NCBI GenBank assembly: GCA_013180625.2
Contig: SNVD02013573.1
Span: forward strand, 7,501-71,500
DNA from: Boswellia sacra
Taxonomy: Eukaryota; Streptophyta; Magnoliopsida; Sapindales; Burseraceae
Reading direction: 5' to 3'
Length of the DNA stretch: 64,000 nucleotides
A model generated the notes under the pieces. That model saw only the letters and a program-made list of their open reading frames with translations. It was not told the DNA's origin and did no database searches. The position numbers and the translations under genes were made by a program. Positions 44,105 to 56,156 of the stretch are shown one piece after another (within the stretch, counting starts at the first letter, position 1; every line of letters starts with the position of its first letter).

Positions 44105-46025
44105 TGTAGAGTTTCAAAAGAAAATTACTATGTATGCATTTATATATTACAAAATTTAGAAACCATGTCTTAAGGATTAAGTGGGTTGAAAGTTAGTGGA
44201 CTTAGGCCCATGAATCAAGGCCTTGTATATATATATGAGAGAGGATTTTTCTGGAAATGGGATATAGAGAGGAGGAGAGTCTCATGGTCATAAGGAGAGG
44301 GAAAGAGAAGAAGGAGAAGAAGAAAAGAGAGGGAAGAAAAGAGAGGAAAATTTTCAAAGAGGTGTATAAGCTTGGAATACAAGTAGGGATTTTCTAACAC
44401 TATACCTACATCATGTCATGTATTTTGTTTTTTTGATTGATATTGGTTTGTTATGCATGTGACCTATTCTAAATTGATTGTTTTGTTGCATGGATGATGA
44501 ATTATGAATGAAACTACTTATTGTAAGTTGATTGTTTTGTTGTTTGAATGAGGAAGTATGTGTGAAAACTAAGTGCTTATGAAGTGAAGTAGAGATGGTT
44601 CTTGAGGGGGAGTTGTAGTTCATGTGACTGTCCTGTGTTGTTTGAGCTGATGCATTTTTCTGGATTGAGAATTGTATGATTTTTCATTTGTTTAGGAAAA
44701 TAGACACATGAAGCTTTATTTAGCCACTAATTTCATTGAATTTGGAGTTAAAATGAATTTTTTATGAATTTTTTACGTTGGAAGTTGAAATCTGGAAATG
44801 AGATGCTGTAACCAACTTAATAAAACAGGTTCACAACTCTGGATTCAGATACTGATGTTTCATCCAATAAGACTTGACATTCGTTTGTCAAGTGTCGAGT
44901 GGAATATGTCGAGTGTCGGGTGTGAATGAGTCGAGTGTTGAGTGGTTGTTGTCTAGTGTCGAGTGGAATATATCGAGTGTCGAGTGGTTGTTGTCTAGTG
45001 TCGAGTGGAATATGTCGAGTGTCGGGGGTGAACAGGTCGAGTGTCGAGTGAGCAGTGTTATGTGCTATATGCACGACTTGATGTGCATGTTTGAGTGTCG
45101 AGTGTCTAGTGAGTGATGTTGAGTGTCGAGTGTCAAGTGAACAGTGTCGCGTGCAGGTTCGAGTGTCGAGTGCATGGTGAGTGATGTCGAGTGTCGGGTG
45201 TGAATAGTGTTGAATGTTGGGTACGAATAGTATCGAGTGTCGGGTGTGAACAGCGTCGAGTGTCGGGTGAACAGCATCGCGTGTTCATGCACGACTAGAC
45301 ATGCATGAGTCGAGTGTCGAGCAGAATTACAGAACTGACCCAAATCGACTGCACGCTTCCTAAAAGTCCAGGATCTTTTATAAAAATTGTATTTTTTTGA
45401 AATTTATCGTAGAAATTATATTGAAAGGTTGTAAATGTATGTATTGGACCTTGAATGGGCCATTTTGTATACAGATCCAAGGAGAATGCGGATATGAATT
45501 TTTTAGTGTTGGACCTTGGATGGGCCGTTTTGTATACGGATCCAAGGGGAACACAAATATAAACTTGATGTGCGAATGAACATAATTATTTGATTTATTA
45601 TTATTGGGTGTGTAATTCTGTAATTGAGTAATTGTTGAACGCGTGTGATTTAGTATAATGTTAGAATCTTTCCTACTGGGCTTTATGCTCACCCCCTCCC
45701 TCCACAGGTACATAAAAAGATGTTCATACTAGTGGTGTTCCAGAGCTTTCCTAGGGAGTCTGGAGTCTGCATGCATACGATGAGTTTTGGGGACGGTCTT
45801 GATTCTCCTAGCTTATAATGGGAGATTTTGTTATGTGACTAGCAACTTATGTATTGATTTTAGTCACCAGTGTATGTAAAGTTTATTTTGAACAAATAGT
45901 CATATGTTGTAATGAATTCATGGGATGTATATAAAAAAAAAATGAGATATTGATGAGGTCCTTTTTATTAATTTCTTATTCAATCACCCTTAAAGTCTCT
46001 AAATAAGAGATGTTAGGGCGTGACA
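44105..46025 (+). repeat. Tekay 3' LTR
   Basis: 1921 bp, TGTAGAGTTTCAAAAG to GGGCGTGACA, complete. Contains the shorter TCGAGTG array (44875-45320) and two 65-bp units. Followed by CCTTA. Confidence 0.92.
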
Positions 46026-46030
46026 CCTTA

Positions 46031-46705
46031 TACATTCTCACTCCCTCTTTTGAGTATTTCTCCCTCAATTCTCACCTCTTCTTCTTCATCACTTCTAAAC
46101 TCAGCCCAAGAGTTTAGAAGAGTTTTGATGTTAGGAATGTCATTCTAGATACCTATGATTCTCAACTCCTTATACCTTCTAAGTGAACTCTCTCTTCTCA
46201 CAAGGCTCTCACCTTGCTTCCCTTTCCTAGCTTCACTACCCTTCTTCACCTTAGGTCTTCTCGATGGTGGGCCTCTTCTAGCCTCTTTTCTTCCATCTAT
46301 TTCTCGGTAAAGGTACTCATTAATGTGGGCTTCTTCTTGACGGATGCTTTTTCATCTTCCACTTTTCCTTTTTCCTTTTTCTCCTTTTCTCTACGGTCAG
46401 TAGGACACACAAACTCCGGTTCCAAACTTTGCTTGACCCCTTTCACTACAATGGTGGTCTGTCCACCCTTATTGGTGAAAATCTAGGCTGTCAAAGGGAT
46501 GGGCTCTTCTTCTACCCTCTCAATGATCTCCTTAGGTTTTTCTTCTTCAAGCTTATTCTTCTTGGATTTCTTGTTGTTGGCCACCATTCTAGAGAACTTT
46601 TCTTTCACCTTCTCACTTTTTTTGGCTATCTCCACCCTTTTCTTCAAAAGAGTTCGTTACTTCTTCCTCATGTTAAAGATCTTCCCTATGAGTATGAATT
46701 TTTTC
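46031..46705 (-). pseudogene. Tat-1 gag-protease linker, upstream fragment
   Basis: The minus strand matches 19930-20510 of Tat-2 (EKPKEIIERVEEE; TNKGGQTTIVVKGVKQ; the WDDIPK-like block). It is Lys/Glu-rich with stops. It ends at the RLX LTR at 46706, so the Tat-1 gag N-terminus is displaced to the right, beyond the window. Confidence 0.8.
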
Positions 46706-48399
46706 TGTAATATGTAAAAATTATTGTTATAAATGAATAAAAGATATTATTTATAAATTACACAATTATCACTTTATCAATGACTAAAGGTTTCAGAGCT
46801 TATACATTGACAAAGTTTTTGTATATATGAGATATATCTAAGACATAGAACTTTGTCATAACTCAAAACTAGCTCACAAACATATAAACAAAAGCTAGGC
46901 GCTTAGCTTGGACAAGGGTTTTGTGTCGTTTGTCTTTAATGGGGAAGTGGAGACTTCAAGACAAAGACACTTGTGCATTATAAATGCATTGAACACAGAC
47001 CACATAGAAAATATCCGTTTGGTGGAAATATAATGACCGAATGTGAATTTCTACACCTGAGCATTAAAGGCATTCCTATCTTAATCCTGAGTAGGTAGTA
47101 TACCTCTAGTAGACAAGCTATGGTCTTTGACTAGAATAAAAAGTGAGATCTAAAAGAGTAAGGTTTATACTTTGGCTGGTTGAAATTGTAAAATCTGTAT
47201 GTTAGTAGATACTATACCATAGATATGGATTTCGTGACTCTGAAAGGATTGTAGAATACCACCTTTATGGTTTTACAAGGTTTTATTTGAGAGAATCTTG
47301 GTCGAGTGTTTAATAAAAGTTGTTAATTAAACTGAGATTTATTTTTATAAATCTCAACTCATTTAAATGGTATAAAACTGATATCAAGGGCCCAAGATGT
47401 AATTGGAGGGGTAACGTGGTAAATCATACCTAGTTCCAATTCTATGAAAGATAGTTATGTAAACCTGATGCTCGATGGATATGGCTTAAAGAAATAATTT
47501 AATCAGATTAAATTATCAAGCTTTCTAAAAAGAGTATTTAATTTTAAGAGTGCAACTTTGGACCTATAGTGGAATGAACCAAATTTGATTAGGTGGGACC
47601 CACTATAGTTATGAGATAATAAGGTACTAGATCAAACTGATTGAAGCTTGTAATTAAATATTTCCATCAAGGTCTCTTAGGTAGCTGATATAAATTGTTT
47701 GAAAAAGGAATAGTTTTGAGAACTTAATTATTTGATTTAATTGGGTTTATCAAAGAATAAATCCTTGGTATTAAATTAAATATATTTTACTGGTAAATGG
47801 GCTTATTATTTAATTCTTTTGATTAATTAAATAATAGAATATTTAGGTCAATTTAATTAATTAGATTAATGGACTTATAATTAATGTGATTAATTAAAAG
47901 CCTGTACGAAATTTTGGTTGGACCTACTTACGTGTTGAAAGCCTAATTAAAGATTTAATGAGATTAAGTTCTAAAAGCCAAGAAAATTAGCTAGACTAAG
48001 TTTAATAGGATTAAGTTTTCTAGTCAAAATGGGACAGGGATTAACAAAGACATAAAAGGATGAATTAGGTCAATGTTGTGAAAGTTTTCTAGTGACCAAG
48101 GAACAAATCGTCACTATACACTAATACTATTCACGCAGCTATTGTTCACGTGATACTATTCACTGGCTATTGTTTATGAGACACTATTCACTGATTGTTG
48201 TTCATTTGTCACTGTTCACCTGACATAGTATAGTGATTTTAAGACGTCAACACATTTCATTCAGGTAGTTTTTAGACATACCTAAGGAGTGAAGTGGTGA
48301 GAAAGTAAATCAAAATTTTGAAGCCCATGCTCACAAGATCTTGTCCCACAGGCAGTTCTGTAGTTTTGAAATGTTCAAATTTGGCACCAGGTTCCTACA
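46706..48399 (+). repeat. LTR of an unclassified element (RLX)
   Basis: 1694 bp from TGTAATATGTAAAAATT to GGTTCCTACA, with TGTA...TACA termini and a PBS right after it. Very AT-rich; a short tandem of TATTGTTCACGTGATACTAT-like units at 48126-48235. The left flanking 5-mer is TTTTC. The second LTR is not in the window. Confidence 0.7.
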
Positions 48400-48400
48400 A

Positions 48401-48414
48401 TTGGCATCAGAGCC
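48401..48414 (+). other. RLX primer binding site
   Basis: TTGGCATCAGAGCC one base after the LTR end, one mismatch from the initiator tRNA-Met site TGGTATCAGAGC. Confidence 0.75.
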
Positions 48415-49270
48415 AGGTTCCTCCACTAGTGAGTGATAGAGGTACAGATTGTTGTTGCTTTTCTTTGGAAGTAACATGTTTTAGTAGATGTGGTACTGGA
48501 GTTTTTCTCTATATTTTTTTAATTACAATTTGATGTGATGAATTTTGTAATAATTGAATGATTGTGGATCTAGTTTAATAATTGGCCTTAGAGTTTTATT
48601 TGTATATATATTTTTTTTGTTTAAGGGTATGTAATCTTTGAGGGGTGGCCTATATGCCATTAAATTATCCTCTTTGTTTATTTATTTATTGTTGATTATT
48701 TTTGTGTTTTTTGTGCATAATTTTTTGTAATTATTATGCATGAGACGTGTATTAATTAATGTAAGAAGACAAGATTTGATGGAGATCAAAGGAGCTATGG
48801 AGGTCAAAATCAACATAGACGAGGCTAGGGTTTACGTCACAAAAGTTGTGCGCCAAAAACCCTAGGTCTGAGGATTTGCACAAATGGGCCTTAGGTTGCC
48901 TTGGAGGTGGCAACCAGCCCTAGAACAAGTTTAGGTCATGTGAATTTGATCGGCCAAAGGATTTCTAAGAAAGCCCTAAGCCAAATCAAATTGAACCAGG
49001 CCCAAGTCCAAAGTGCATGAATTTGTTGTTTTAAGACTATTAGGTTATTAGGTGTTAGTCTATGGGCCTAGCTTGGTGGTTCATCACTAAATTTGAGTCT
49101 AATGGGCAATTTTATGATGCCTAATAGCCATTGGGCAGCGAATAATACCATGGTACTGGCCTTCATAGGTTCACTCAAGCTCAAACCCAAGTTAGTTCCA
49201 AGTTGTTTCGCCTATTAGGCTTAGTTTATTTTGAAACTTAGGCCCTGTATGAGTGCAATTGTTTTATTGG
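48415..49270 (+). other. RLX internal region, no coding seen
   Basis: About 850 bp without any recognisable protein. It contains text such as GATGGAGATCAAAGGAGCTA and many GGCCCAAG/GGGCCT words. It may be a long leader or a non-coding (LARD-type) interior. Interrupted at 49271 by Tat-4 and resumes at 57287. Confidence 0.5.
49266..49270. repeat. Target-site duplication ATTGG of Tat-4
   Basis: ATTGG before TATAGACACTAAG and again at 57287-57291 after TATTCACA. Perfect 5-bp match. Confidence 0.95.
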
Positions 49271-50276
49271 TATAGACACTAAGTTTTTGAGGCTCAATAA
49301 AGGAATGAAGATGAATGTTGAGCAAAAAAAAAATTATCAAAATGCCCTTGGAGGCCAAGAAGAGAAGGGTGAGAAAGAATTGGTGAAAGGTCTGAAAACT
49401 GACATGATATGAAATGCTTAAGCTATAAATGTCATGAATTAATATGAATTATGTTAGAATAAGCAATAGGTAGAATGCTATGATAGAATTATCAAATCTA
49501 GGTAGAAGTGCCATCATACCAAATTATGGCTTTGTTTGATTTATAATTTGTTTGTTTTTTGAATGTATGAATGTTTGTATATTAAGAAGTGTAAATGCAT
49601 GGTGCTATGAAATGATGGTGGACTCACATTGATGGTGATGGATCATCACTAAGAATAAATGGTTTAGTAAGCTATGTTTGAATGGATGTGCAAGAAGCTT
49701 AATAGATGTTGAATAGACTCACATATGGTGGTGAGGAATTCATCATCTATTGAGTTTCAAATGTATATGAATATATGGAATATTTTATTATTTTATTGTT
49801 AAAGAACAAATGGTGTAATCCTCTTCCCATTCCCCCGTGTTTAAAAGGAAATGTAATCTATTATCCTCCCTTTTTTTTTTGTACGAATATACAATTGTTT
49901 CGATTGAATAATCACTTTATATGTTTAATAAAGATAAAAACGTAAATGTGTGCATAAAACGAACAGTCTAAGTGGACTAAGTAACAACATGAGCTATTTT
50001 TATTTGGTATTTCCCAAGTGGAGGCCAGATTTACATTCGGGCGAGTAGAGAAATTCATACCTAACTTCCCGAACCCATCTCTGAGGCAATAAGGGTAGTT
50101 TAAGTCCCAAAACGAGGGATCAGATTGTCCCCATTCATTCCCAATTGAATAATTTGGTGGCGACTCCATTCTCCAGACGTGCCCATGGCTCGTTAATGCT
50201 ATTTTAAGTCTCGAAAGAAGTTTTGACACAGTGTTGTGGTCGCAATCGCTCTAGTAGGATGAAAGCCCCGTTCACA
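49271..50276 (+). repeat. Tat-4 5' LTR with internal deletion
   Basis: 1006 bp. The first 140 bp of U3 (to GAAAACTGACATG) are joined near 49410 to the middle of the LTR (GCTATAAATGTCATG); U3 promoter block and TATA box are gone. It ends GAAAGCCCCGTTCACA. Confidence 0.9.
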
Positions 50277-50277
50277 G

Positions 50278-50294
50278 TGGCGACTCCATTAGGG
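50278..50294 (+). other. Tat-4 primer binding site
   Basis: TGGCGACTCCATTAGGG one base after the LTR. Best-preserved Tat PBS of the window; fits a tRNA ending GGAGTCGCCA. Confidence 0.85.
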
Positions 50295-51092
50295 ATAAGA
50301 AAAGTTGATTCCAATAAGAATGCCAAATTCGAATACCTCGTGTTGGTATATTGAGTGCTTGCATCACTACACTTTTGCACACAATGAGCATGAACTGCTT
50401 AAACTAGCCATGTGGCAATGGCATGAGGAGTCTTTGGCTCTATTTGACCCCTAGACGGCTCATATTGGTGTCACCACCTTTGAGCACGTACCATTGATTG
50501 GGTATAAAAAGAGATCGACCCAATGGGGCAACTCTCGCTCGAAGAAGCCTAGATCATTGGACCCTTGAGACTCAAGCCCATATAGATGACTCTATGAATT
50601 TTGAATAGGATGAATATCCAAAACCCATCATGAATTGCATGTCTATAGATGTAAATTCTCCATGATTAGAATAACATCAACTTAAAACCTCATGGAGCTA
50701 CAAATGAATGCCACATGTCAAGTCACCTATAAGAATAAAAGGGGGACATGTGCCATGAGTTAAGTTTATCATGATGTTTAGAAAACCATGTTATGATAAT
50801 CATGAAGAATCGAACATCAACATTTATGTTATAATGAAGAGAGAGAATCTCGCATTCCCATATCCCATGATGATGCCTTGGGAATAAGGCCAAAAATCCT
50901 TATGAAAGAGACTCGACCTCACATGTGTAGGAGGAATAAGGTTGGAAGGCTGAAAGTGTGTTTATGCCCTTAAATGAGCATATCATGCATACATACATGC
51001 ATGCATGGCGTTAGCATCTTTGTTTTGCAGCCCTCATAACTTGGGTTAGACGAGGTGGTCGTTCGACAAGGTAAGAAGAACTAGTTGACGAA
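50295..51092 (+). other. Tat-4 untranslated leader
   Basis: Parallel to 17850-18648, including TTTGAGCACGTACCATTGAT, GCCATGAG and the ATACATACATGCATGCATGG repeat before gag. No conserved frame. Confidence 0.7.
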
Positions 51093-51981
51093 ATGACTGC
51101 ACCCATCAACGATAATGCTTAAGTAGCCCAATTGAGAGCGAACATGATTGCACTCCAGCAACAAGTGGCCTAACTTGTTGAAGCACTCCAAAATGGGCAT
51201 AATCAAATGAATCAGCCGCCACCTGAGGGTAATAGTCATGGTCATGGTGGGACTACCCAAGGCAGAAATAAGGGAAAAAACCTAATCAATCCAAAACAAC
51301 TTGAATCGGTCAGGCAACTGGCCAATGATAAGGAAAAGGTCCAATCTCTCTTGAAGAAGAAGGGGTTGAAGGAGATCGAAGACCTAGATGACATTCTACT
51401 TATGGGAGATTAAGACTTGCCTCCAAAGTTTCGTTTATCGAACTTGCCCAAATTCAACGGAGAGGTGAATCCCAAGACACATTTGAGGCAGTATGCAGCC
51501 ATCATGGTTACTACTCCTTTGACAAACAAGCACATATTGAAATACTTCATACTATCATTAGGAGACGATATGGTAGCATGGTATCATGACCTTCCAAAGA
51601 GAGTTCGAGAAGATTGGGTGGAGCTTTCCCAGTAATTTGTAGAGCAATATCACCACAACACCTAACTGGGGGTAACTTTGAAGGATTTGGAGAAGAGAAG
51701 TCAAAAGCCCAACGAGACTTTCTCATAATATTTAGTCTGTTGTAGGGCCAAAGCTGCCAAGACGATCAGAAGGCTTGCGAAAAAAGACCAAGTTCGTATG
51801 GTGATCAATGGGGCCCATGCCTACATCAGTGATAGACTGATGTGGTTCCTAATCAAAATCTTTGAAGACTTGTACTATTGAGGCATCCAAATAGAAGATT
51901 TGGAGGCCAGGCAGAGGAGAAGCAGCAACATAAATGAAGACCAGTATGACCAATCTAGCCGGTCAGACAATAATGATGCAT
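51093..51981 (+). pseudogene. Tat-4 gag, N-terminal part
   Basis: The ATG at 51093 starts MTAPINDNA, then a stop, then VAQLRANMIALQQQVA. It continues EKVQSLLKKKGLKEIEDLDD, LPPKFRLSNLPKFNGEVNPK, THLRQYAAIMVTTPLT, MVAWYHDLPKRVREDW and KKDQVRMVINGAHAYISDRL, ending DQYDQSSRSDNNDA. At least six in-frame stops, several of them TAG or TAA in place of CAG or CAA. Homology with Tat-2 ends at 51981, before the zinc motif. Confidence 0.88.
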
Positions 51982-53500
51982 AAGTGCATGCTTGATAAAA
52001 GTCTTGATCAATAATGGGAGAATTCCAAATTTTGAGAGAGCACAATGATGTTTTGAAATGCTTTATCTTAAGAATGATACGAGAGTTGTATATTCTTTTG
52101 ATGATTATTGATAAAATCATGATACTCGTTGGAAATGGATTTTTGGTAATACATGGATTGTGTTGTTTTCATGCTTGACTCTTTTTGCTAGATGAGTTTC
52201 ATTATTGATTCTTCAATCATTTGAGCACAATAGCCATGAATATGGAACTTAATACCACTTAGAAAAACTTTATGTGAATAAAGCTTGATGTTGAGATCTT
52301 ATAAGACTCTAGAACCCATTTGCTTACCACTCGAGGCGAAATACTAGGTGTTACAACATAACGGAAGTGATTCAGGTTTTCTTCAGATCGATTAAGCCTT
52401 TCAAGCCCACCTATGCTTATTTCATTGTCACTAGTATACCCCATTGAGCCTAATCAAGCATTTTCTTTATCAAACCACAAAATTTATCCTAACACTAGAA
52501 AAATTTTCCCTACATAGCACCTTCACTCATAGCATATGAATATTCTTAAAAAGAGCATTGAGAGCCATGCTTACGGGAGAATGAAAGGAAGTTGACAAGT
52601 TTTTGTGCAATTTTGAGCTCAAAGAAAAAAGAAAACAAAAAAAAAGGAAAACAAAAGAAGAAGAAGAAGAAGAAGAAAAAGAAAAAATGAGTGTCAATCC
52701 ATTGCTTGTAAAGTTTAGGGGTGTCAGCACTCAAAATCAAAAGCAAAGCAAACATGGTGGGTGGAAACTCAAATTTTGAGGGTAAGTTGATGCTCTCAGT
52801 TAAAACCTAGAATGGTTGTATGACTATAGGTAAGATAACCTTATAGTTACCTTTATCATAACTTGACCCTAGCCTATCATTACAAGCTTGATAAAGCCCT
52901 AATAATCCTTAATGTTGTGATGGGCCTACAATAGTGGAGAGTGGTGTGAAAAGCAGGCTTATGGTAGTCCTTCTATCTTTAGAGATTGATCACTAGTTTC
53001 TATTTTTATAAAAGCTATCTAAGTCTTAACAAGTGAAGTATGATTGGCTATACGCACACATACACAAAGAATCTCAAATGAAATAATTCTGGCATGGAGT
53101 CAAAATTGTGAACAATTATGATGTCAATGCATTACCTTTGAGCTATTGAATTTGAGAAATCTTTGAAGAATTTGAATATGAATCAAATTGATAGAAAGAA
53201 GAAAATCCACCAACAATATCAAGGAAAGCAACTTTGCCACCAATAATGAAGAAGCAAGATATATGGAAGAAGTTAGCCATTCCATGTACCATGGATATTT
53301 ACAAAGGAGGAATAATGCCTTTAAGGCTAGATGAAGAGATTCCTCAAGATAATACCAGCTCTTCATATAGGGGGTAAGGAATTACTCATTCATCTTGAGG
53401 AGTGAAATGAAGCAAGGTTCCAATCATCTTGAGTAAGAAATTAAATAAGGGGGCAAAGAATTGCCCTAATCATTTTGAAAATCATGGTAGATAGTATCTT
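51982..53500. other. Unidentified 1.5 kb inside Tat-4
   Basis: Replaces gag C-terminus through integrase of Tat-2 and has no homology elsewhere in the window. It contains a (GAA)n/AAGAAGAAG stretch at 52615-52685 and words such as CATTGAGCCTAATCAAG that recall the non-coding part of Athila-type gypsy elements, but I cannot confirm this. No convincing ORF. Confidence 0.4.
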
Positions 53501-53509
53501 AAAGGAAGT

Positions 53510-54490
53510 GTAAGAAATGGTGCTAGAGTAGATAACCTCTTTTGTAACCAAATTTGAGAAAAAGAAACAAAGAAAAATAAGAAAAAAAGCCTGCTAAGTC
53601 GAAAACCTAAAAAGGCAGCTTATGTAAAAATTAAGGCAAGCCTGCTAAGCTGAAAACCTGAAAAGCAGCTTAGGCAAAAGTAGGGCATGAAATAAAAGAA
53701 GAAAAATTCTGCTGAGTTGACAACCTGGAAAGGGCGGCTCAGGCAAAAGTTAGGACAAGCTTGCTAAATAAAAAACTCGAAAAGGGTGGCTTAGGCAAAA
53801 ATTAGAGCAAAAAAAAAAAAAAGATAGAAATGAAAAATGATTCATTTTTTTTTTAAGTTGAAAACTTAAAAAGGCAGCTTAGGCAAAATTTAGGGACAAA
53901 GAAGTAGAAAATTGCCACCGAATCTTTGACTCAGATCTATCCTGACACGATCCAGTCCAATCATTATCTCAGCCAGAATCAAGGGAACAATTGTGAAACC
54001 TAGGCCTAGATGAGGAATGATGATCATAAGATAAAGGTCACCAATACCATCTAGAGAGACCAATAGAAAGTGCGTAGGAAGGAAGAACTGAAGAAGGTGA
54101 AGCCAATTGGATGTTCTCCTATCCGTTATCTCAAGCAAAGACATGATAGAATACAATGTCATTTTACTACTTCTGGTGTAAATGCCTATGGTAGAAATTA
54201 GAAAGTCAAAAAGTTGGTAAGACATCGATGGCGTTAGGATTGAATGAATGAGAAACGAATATGGCAGAAAATTCATCATATAAAGGGTAAAGCTCTTACC
54301 TATTGAAGCGAAAGATATGATCATGAGACTCCCAGAAGGTCATGCAATTCTTGAGAAAGGGGACGTCGAGCTTTACATGTTGAAGGAATTTCAGATTGCA
54401 GAAACCCCTGGATCTGAGTTACTTTCAGTTGTCATCCCTTAGAAGCCTCAACAGAGGCTGAAGAGTGTTGGAAGGAACCTCAGAAATGTT
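53510..54490 (-). pseudogene. DUF7745-like antisense gene of Tat-4
   Basis: 54324-53890 (minus) encodes ISTIGIYTRSSKMTLYSIMS, LEITDRRTSNWLHLLQFFLP and VSLDGIGDLYLMIIIPHLGL, parallel to 26635-26267. The minisatellite intron follows (53890-53560, at least five units), with its acceptor changed to CAA. Only the first bases of exon 2 (ATTTGGTTACAAAAGAGG) remain, at about 53550-53505. C-terminus lost. Confidence 0.55.
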
Positions 54491-54563
54491 GAAATACGAG
54501 AAGAGGCATTAGAAGGTGTGAAATGAAGTAGAAGGAAAAAAGAATAGTTGATGATGACAGTCC

Positions 54564-54800
54564 TCACTCATCATCACCATTATCACAAGCATCAAGAAGT
54601 AGCAACTCGAGCCTGAAGGCATTTGATCCCTCACTCCACATGAGCATTCTCTTGATGAGTTGTCTAATCCAAGGAAGCAACACATAGTTAGAAAAGATAA
54701 TTAAGATAGACATCATGCATACATGAAACATAAAATGTTTTCTAGTTGGACGTATGATGCAAAATGGTATACAATCCAAAAATAACCAAGTAGAATCACG
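54564..54800 (-). pseudogene. PMD antisense gene of Tat-4, C-terminal fragment
   Basis: The minus strand parallels 27386-27600: the last intron with CATGCATG near 54717, then the final exon ending LLLLDACDNGDDE at 54564. The rest of the PMD gene is replaced by minisatellites (54840-55400). Confidence 0.55.
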
Positions 54801-54839
54801 ATGCAGTATGAAATACTAGGGGTAACCGTAAAAGAAATG

Positions 54840-55400
54840 CGAGGAGATATAATGGAAGTAGCATGATTTGCAAGTCCGTCTCGAGGAGACTCAATAGAAG
54901 TAGCACAATGTGCAAGACAATCTTGATGAGACCCAGTAGAAGTGGCACGATGTGCAAGTTGCCTAGATTAGGCTCCTCAGTTAAGCACGATGTGCAAGTC
55001 GTATGGATCAGGTAGCTCAATCTCGATGAGATGCCTCTTACGCAGTATGATGTGCAAAAGCAACTTCATCTCGATGAGATTTCTCTCAGGTAGCGTGATG
55101 CACAAAGTCACTCCACCTTGACGAGACTTCTCTTAAATCGCGTGATGTACAAATGCAACTGCTATAAAGAAGACATCTCATTTGAAGAAGGATGTTCACC
55201 TTGAAGAAGGCCTCTCTCTCGAAGAAGGCACCCACCTCGAAGAAGGAGTCTGCCTTGAAGAAGGCATCTTCCTCGAAGAAGGTATCCACCTTGATGAAAG
55301 GATTTCCCTCAAAGAAGGCATCTAGGCATCCACCTTGAAGAGGCATCTCCTCTGAAGAAGGAAGTTCACCATGAAGAAGGAACTTGAAGTTTACCCTAAA
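54840..55400 (+). repeat. Two minisatellites in Tat-4
   Basis: 54840-55150: units of about 55-60 bp around AGCACGATGTGCAAGT and TCTCGATGAGAC. 55170-55390: about ten units of roughly 24 bp, CACCTTGAAGAAGGCATCTC and variants. Not seen in Tat-2 or Tat-3. Confidence 0.85.
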
Positions 55401-55505
55401 AAAGGGATTTTGAAGAAGAAATTTGATGTTCACCTTAAAGAAAGGATTTGAAAAATGAAGAAGATTCATAGTTAGATAGTTGGAAGAGTAAAATGGTCAA
55501 AGGCC

Positions 55506-55720
55506 AAAAGAAAGAAAGAAAGAAAGAAGAAAAAGAGAGAAGAAAAAAGAAGAGAGAAGAAAAAAGAAGAGAGAACGTAAAGGAAAGAAAGAAAAGAGAG
55601 AAAAGAAAAAAAAAAGAAAAACAAAGAAAAGAGAGAAAAGAAAAAAAGAGGAAAGAGAGAAGAGAAATAAAAGAACAGAAAAAAGAGAAGGAAAAAAAGA
55701 GAAAGAGAAGAAAGACTCTA
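55506..55720 (+). repeat. Polypurine tract of Tat-4
   Basis: About 215 bp almost only A/G (first pure run 55506-55575), GAAA, GAGA and GAAGAA units. The open frames on either strand here (KERKK or FSFFL repeats) are artefacts. Confidence 0.9.
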
Positions 55721-56156
55721 CATCGATCTTGAGACATCGAAAGAATTTTTTAAAAGAACCAATGACAAGCAACCTAACAATAGCTTAGTAACTCACATGG
55801 AAAGAAGAGTAATACCAATTAGTAGAACTTTCGACCAAAATCGCATGGAAGAATTTCTCTAGATACTAGAAAACAATTTGTAGAAGAACCATTGAGTAAG
55901 ATAACAATTTAAATTGATTTTACATCATCAAGAAATGTTTGAATCTTGTAGGATTCTACAAAGACAAGGGAAAGATACCTAGTAAGTCAGATAATAAACA
56001 ACATGATAAAGAGCATGATGAATGCAATAATGAAGAATGTTAGAACTTAAGAGATTTCCCCAGTACACCAAAAGAAATTAAGAATAAAAGCAGGAATACT
56101 CGAAAAAAGGGCATGAAACCCAATGAGTACAAAGACTGGAAGATGCATGAAGAATA
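55721..56156 (+). other. Tat-4 3' noncoding region
   Basis: Matches 29790-30235 of Tat-2 (AAAGAATTTT; CTAGATACTAGAAAACAATT; GTTTGAATCTTG). The minisatellites and PPT that should follow are missing: it is joined directly to the middle of the LTR at about 56157. Confidence 0.65.

Larger units (their letters stand above)
39026..46025 (+). mobile_element. Tekay/Del-type chromovirus, internally deleted, 7.0 kb
   Basis: Ty3/gypsy element with LTRs 39026-41065 and 44105-46025, a perfect TSD and a polyprotein ending in a chromodomain-like tail. The 5' LTR lacks its last 70 bp or so. PBS and the gag N-terminus are missing (joint at 41066), and RT is joined straight to integrase (joint about 42830). 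Because the TSD is intact, the deletions are internal. Confidence 0.92.
3550..46705 (-). mobile_element. Tat-1: old minus-strand Ty3/gypsy Tat element, split by nested insertions
   Basis: Six minus-strand pieces of one polyprotein read on across inserted elements: gag-pro linker (46705-46031, 39025-38773), protease and N-terminal RT (36790-35068), RT (33094-32756), RT/RNase H link (15955-15909), RNase H and integrase (8311-6007), then the plus-strand antisense genes (3550-5804). Removing the inserts restores sense-order homology to Tat-2, for example RGF before Tat-2 and LGRIRYISRFIATL after it. Its gag N-terminus and 5' LTR are not in the window, being beyond RLX and Tat-3. Its 3' LTR is not recognised on the left either. 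Confidence 0.8.

Noticed and set aside
54840..55400. CRISPR-like regular repeats
   Set aside because: Units are degenerate, contiguous and without unique spacers; plant minisatellite inside a retrotransposon.
55493..55772. Charged KERKKRE and hydrophobic FSFFLLS open frames
   Set aside because: Both arise from one polypurine tract read in several frames; the same happens at 61884-62090.
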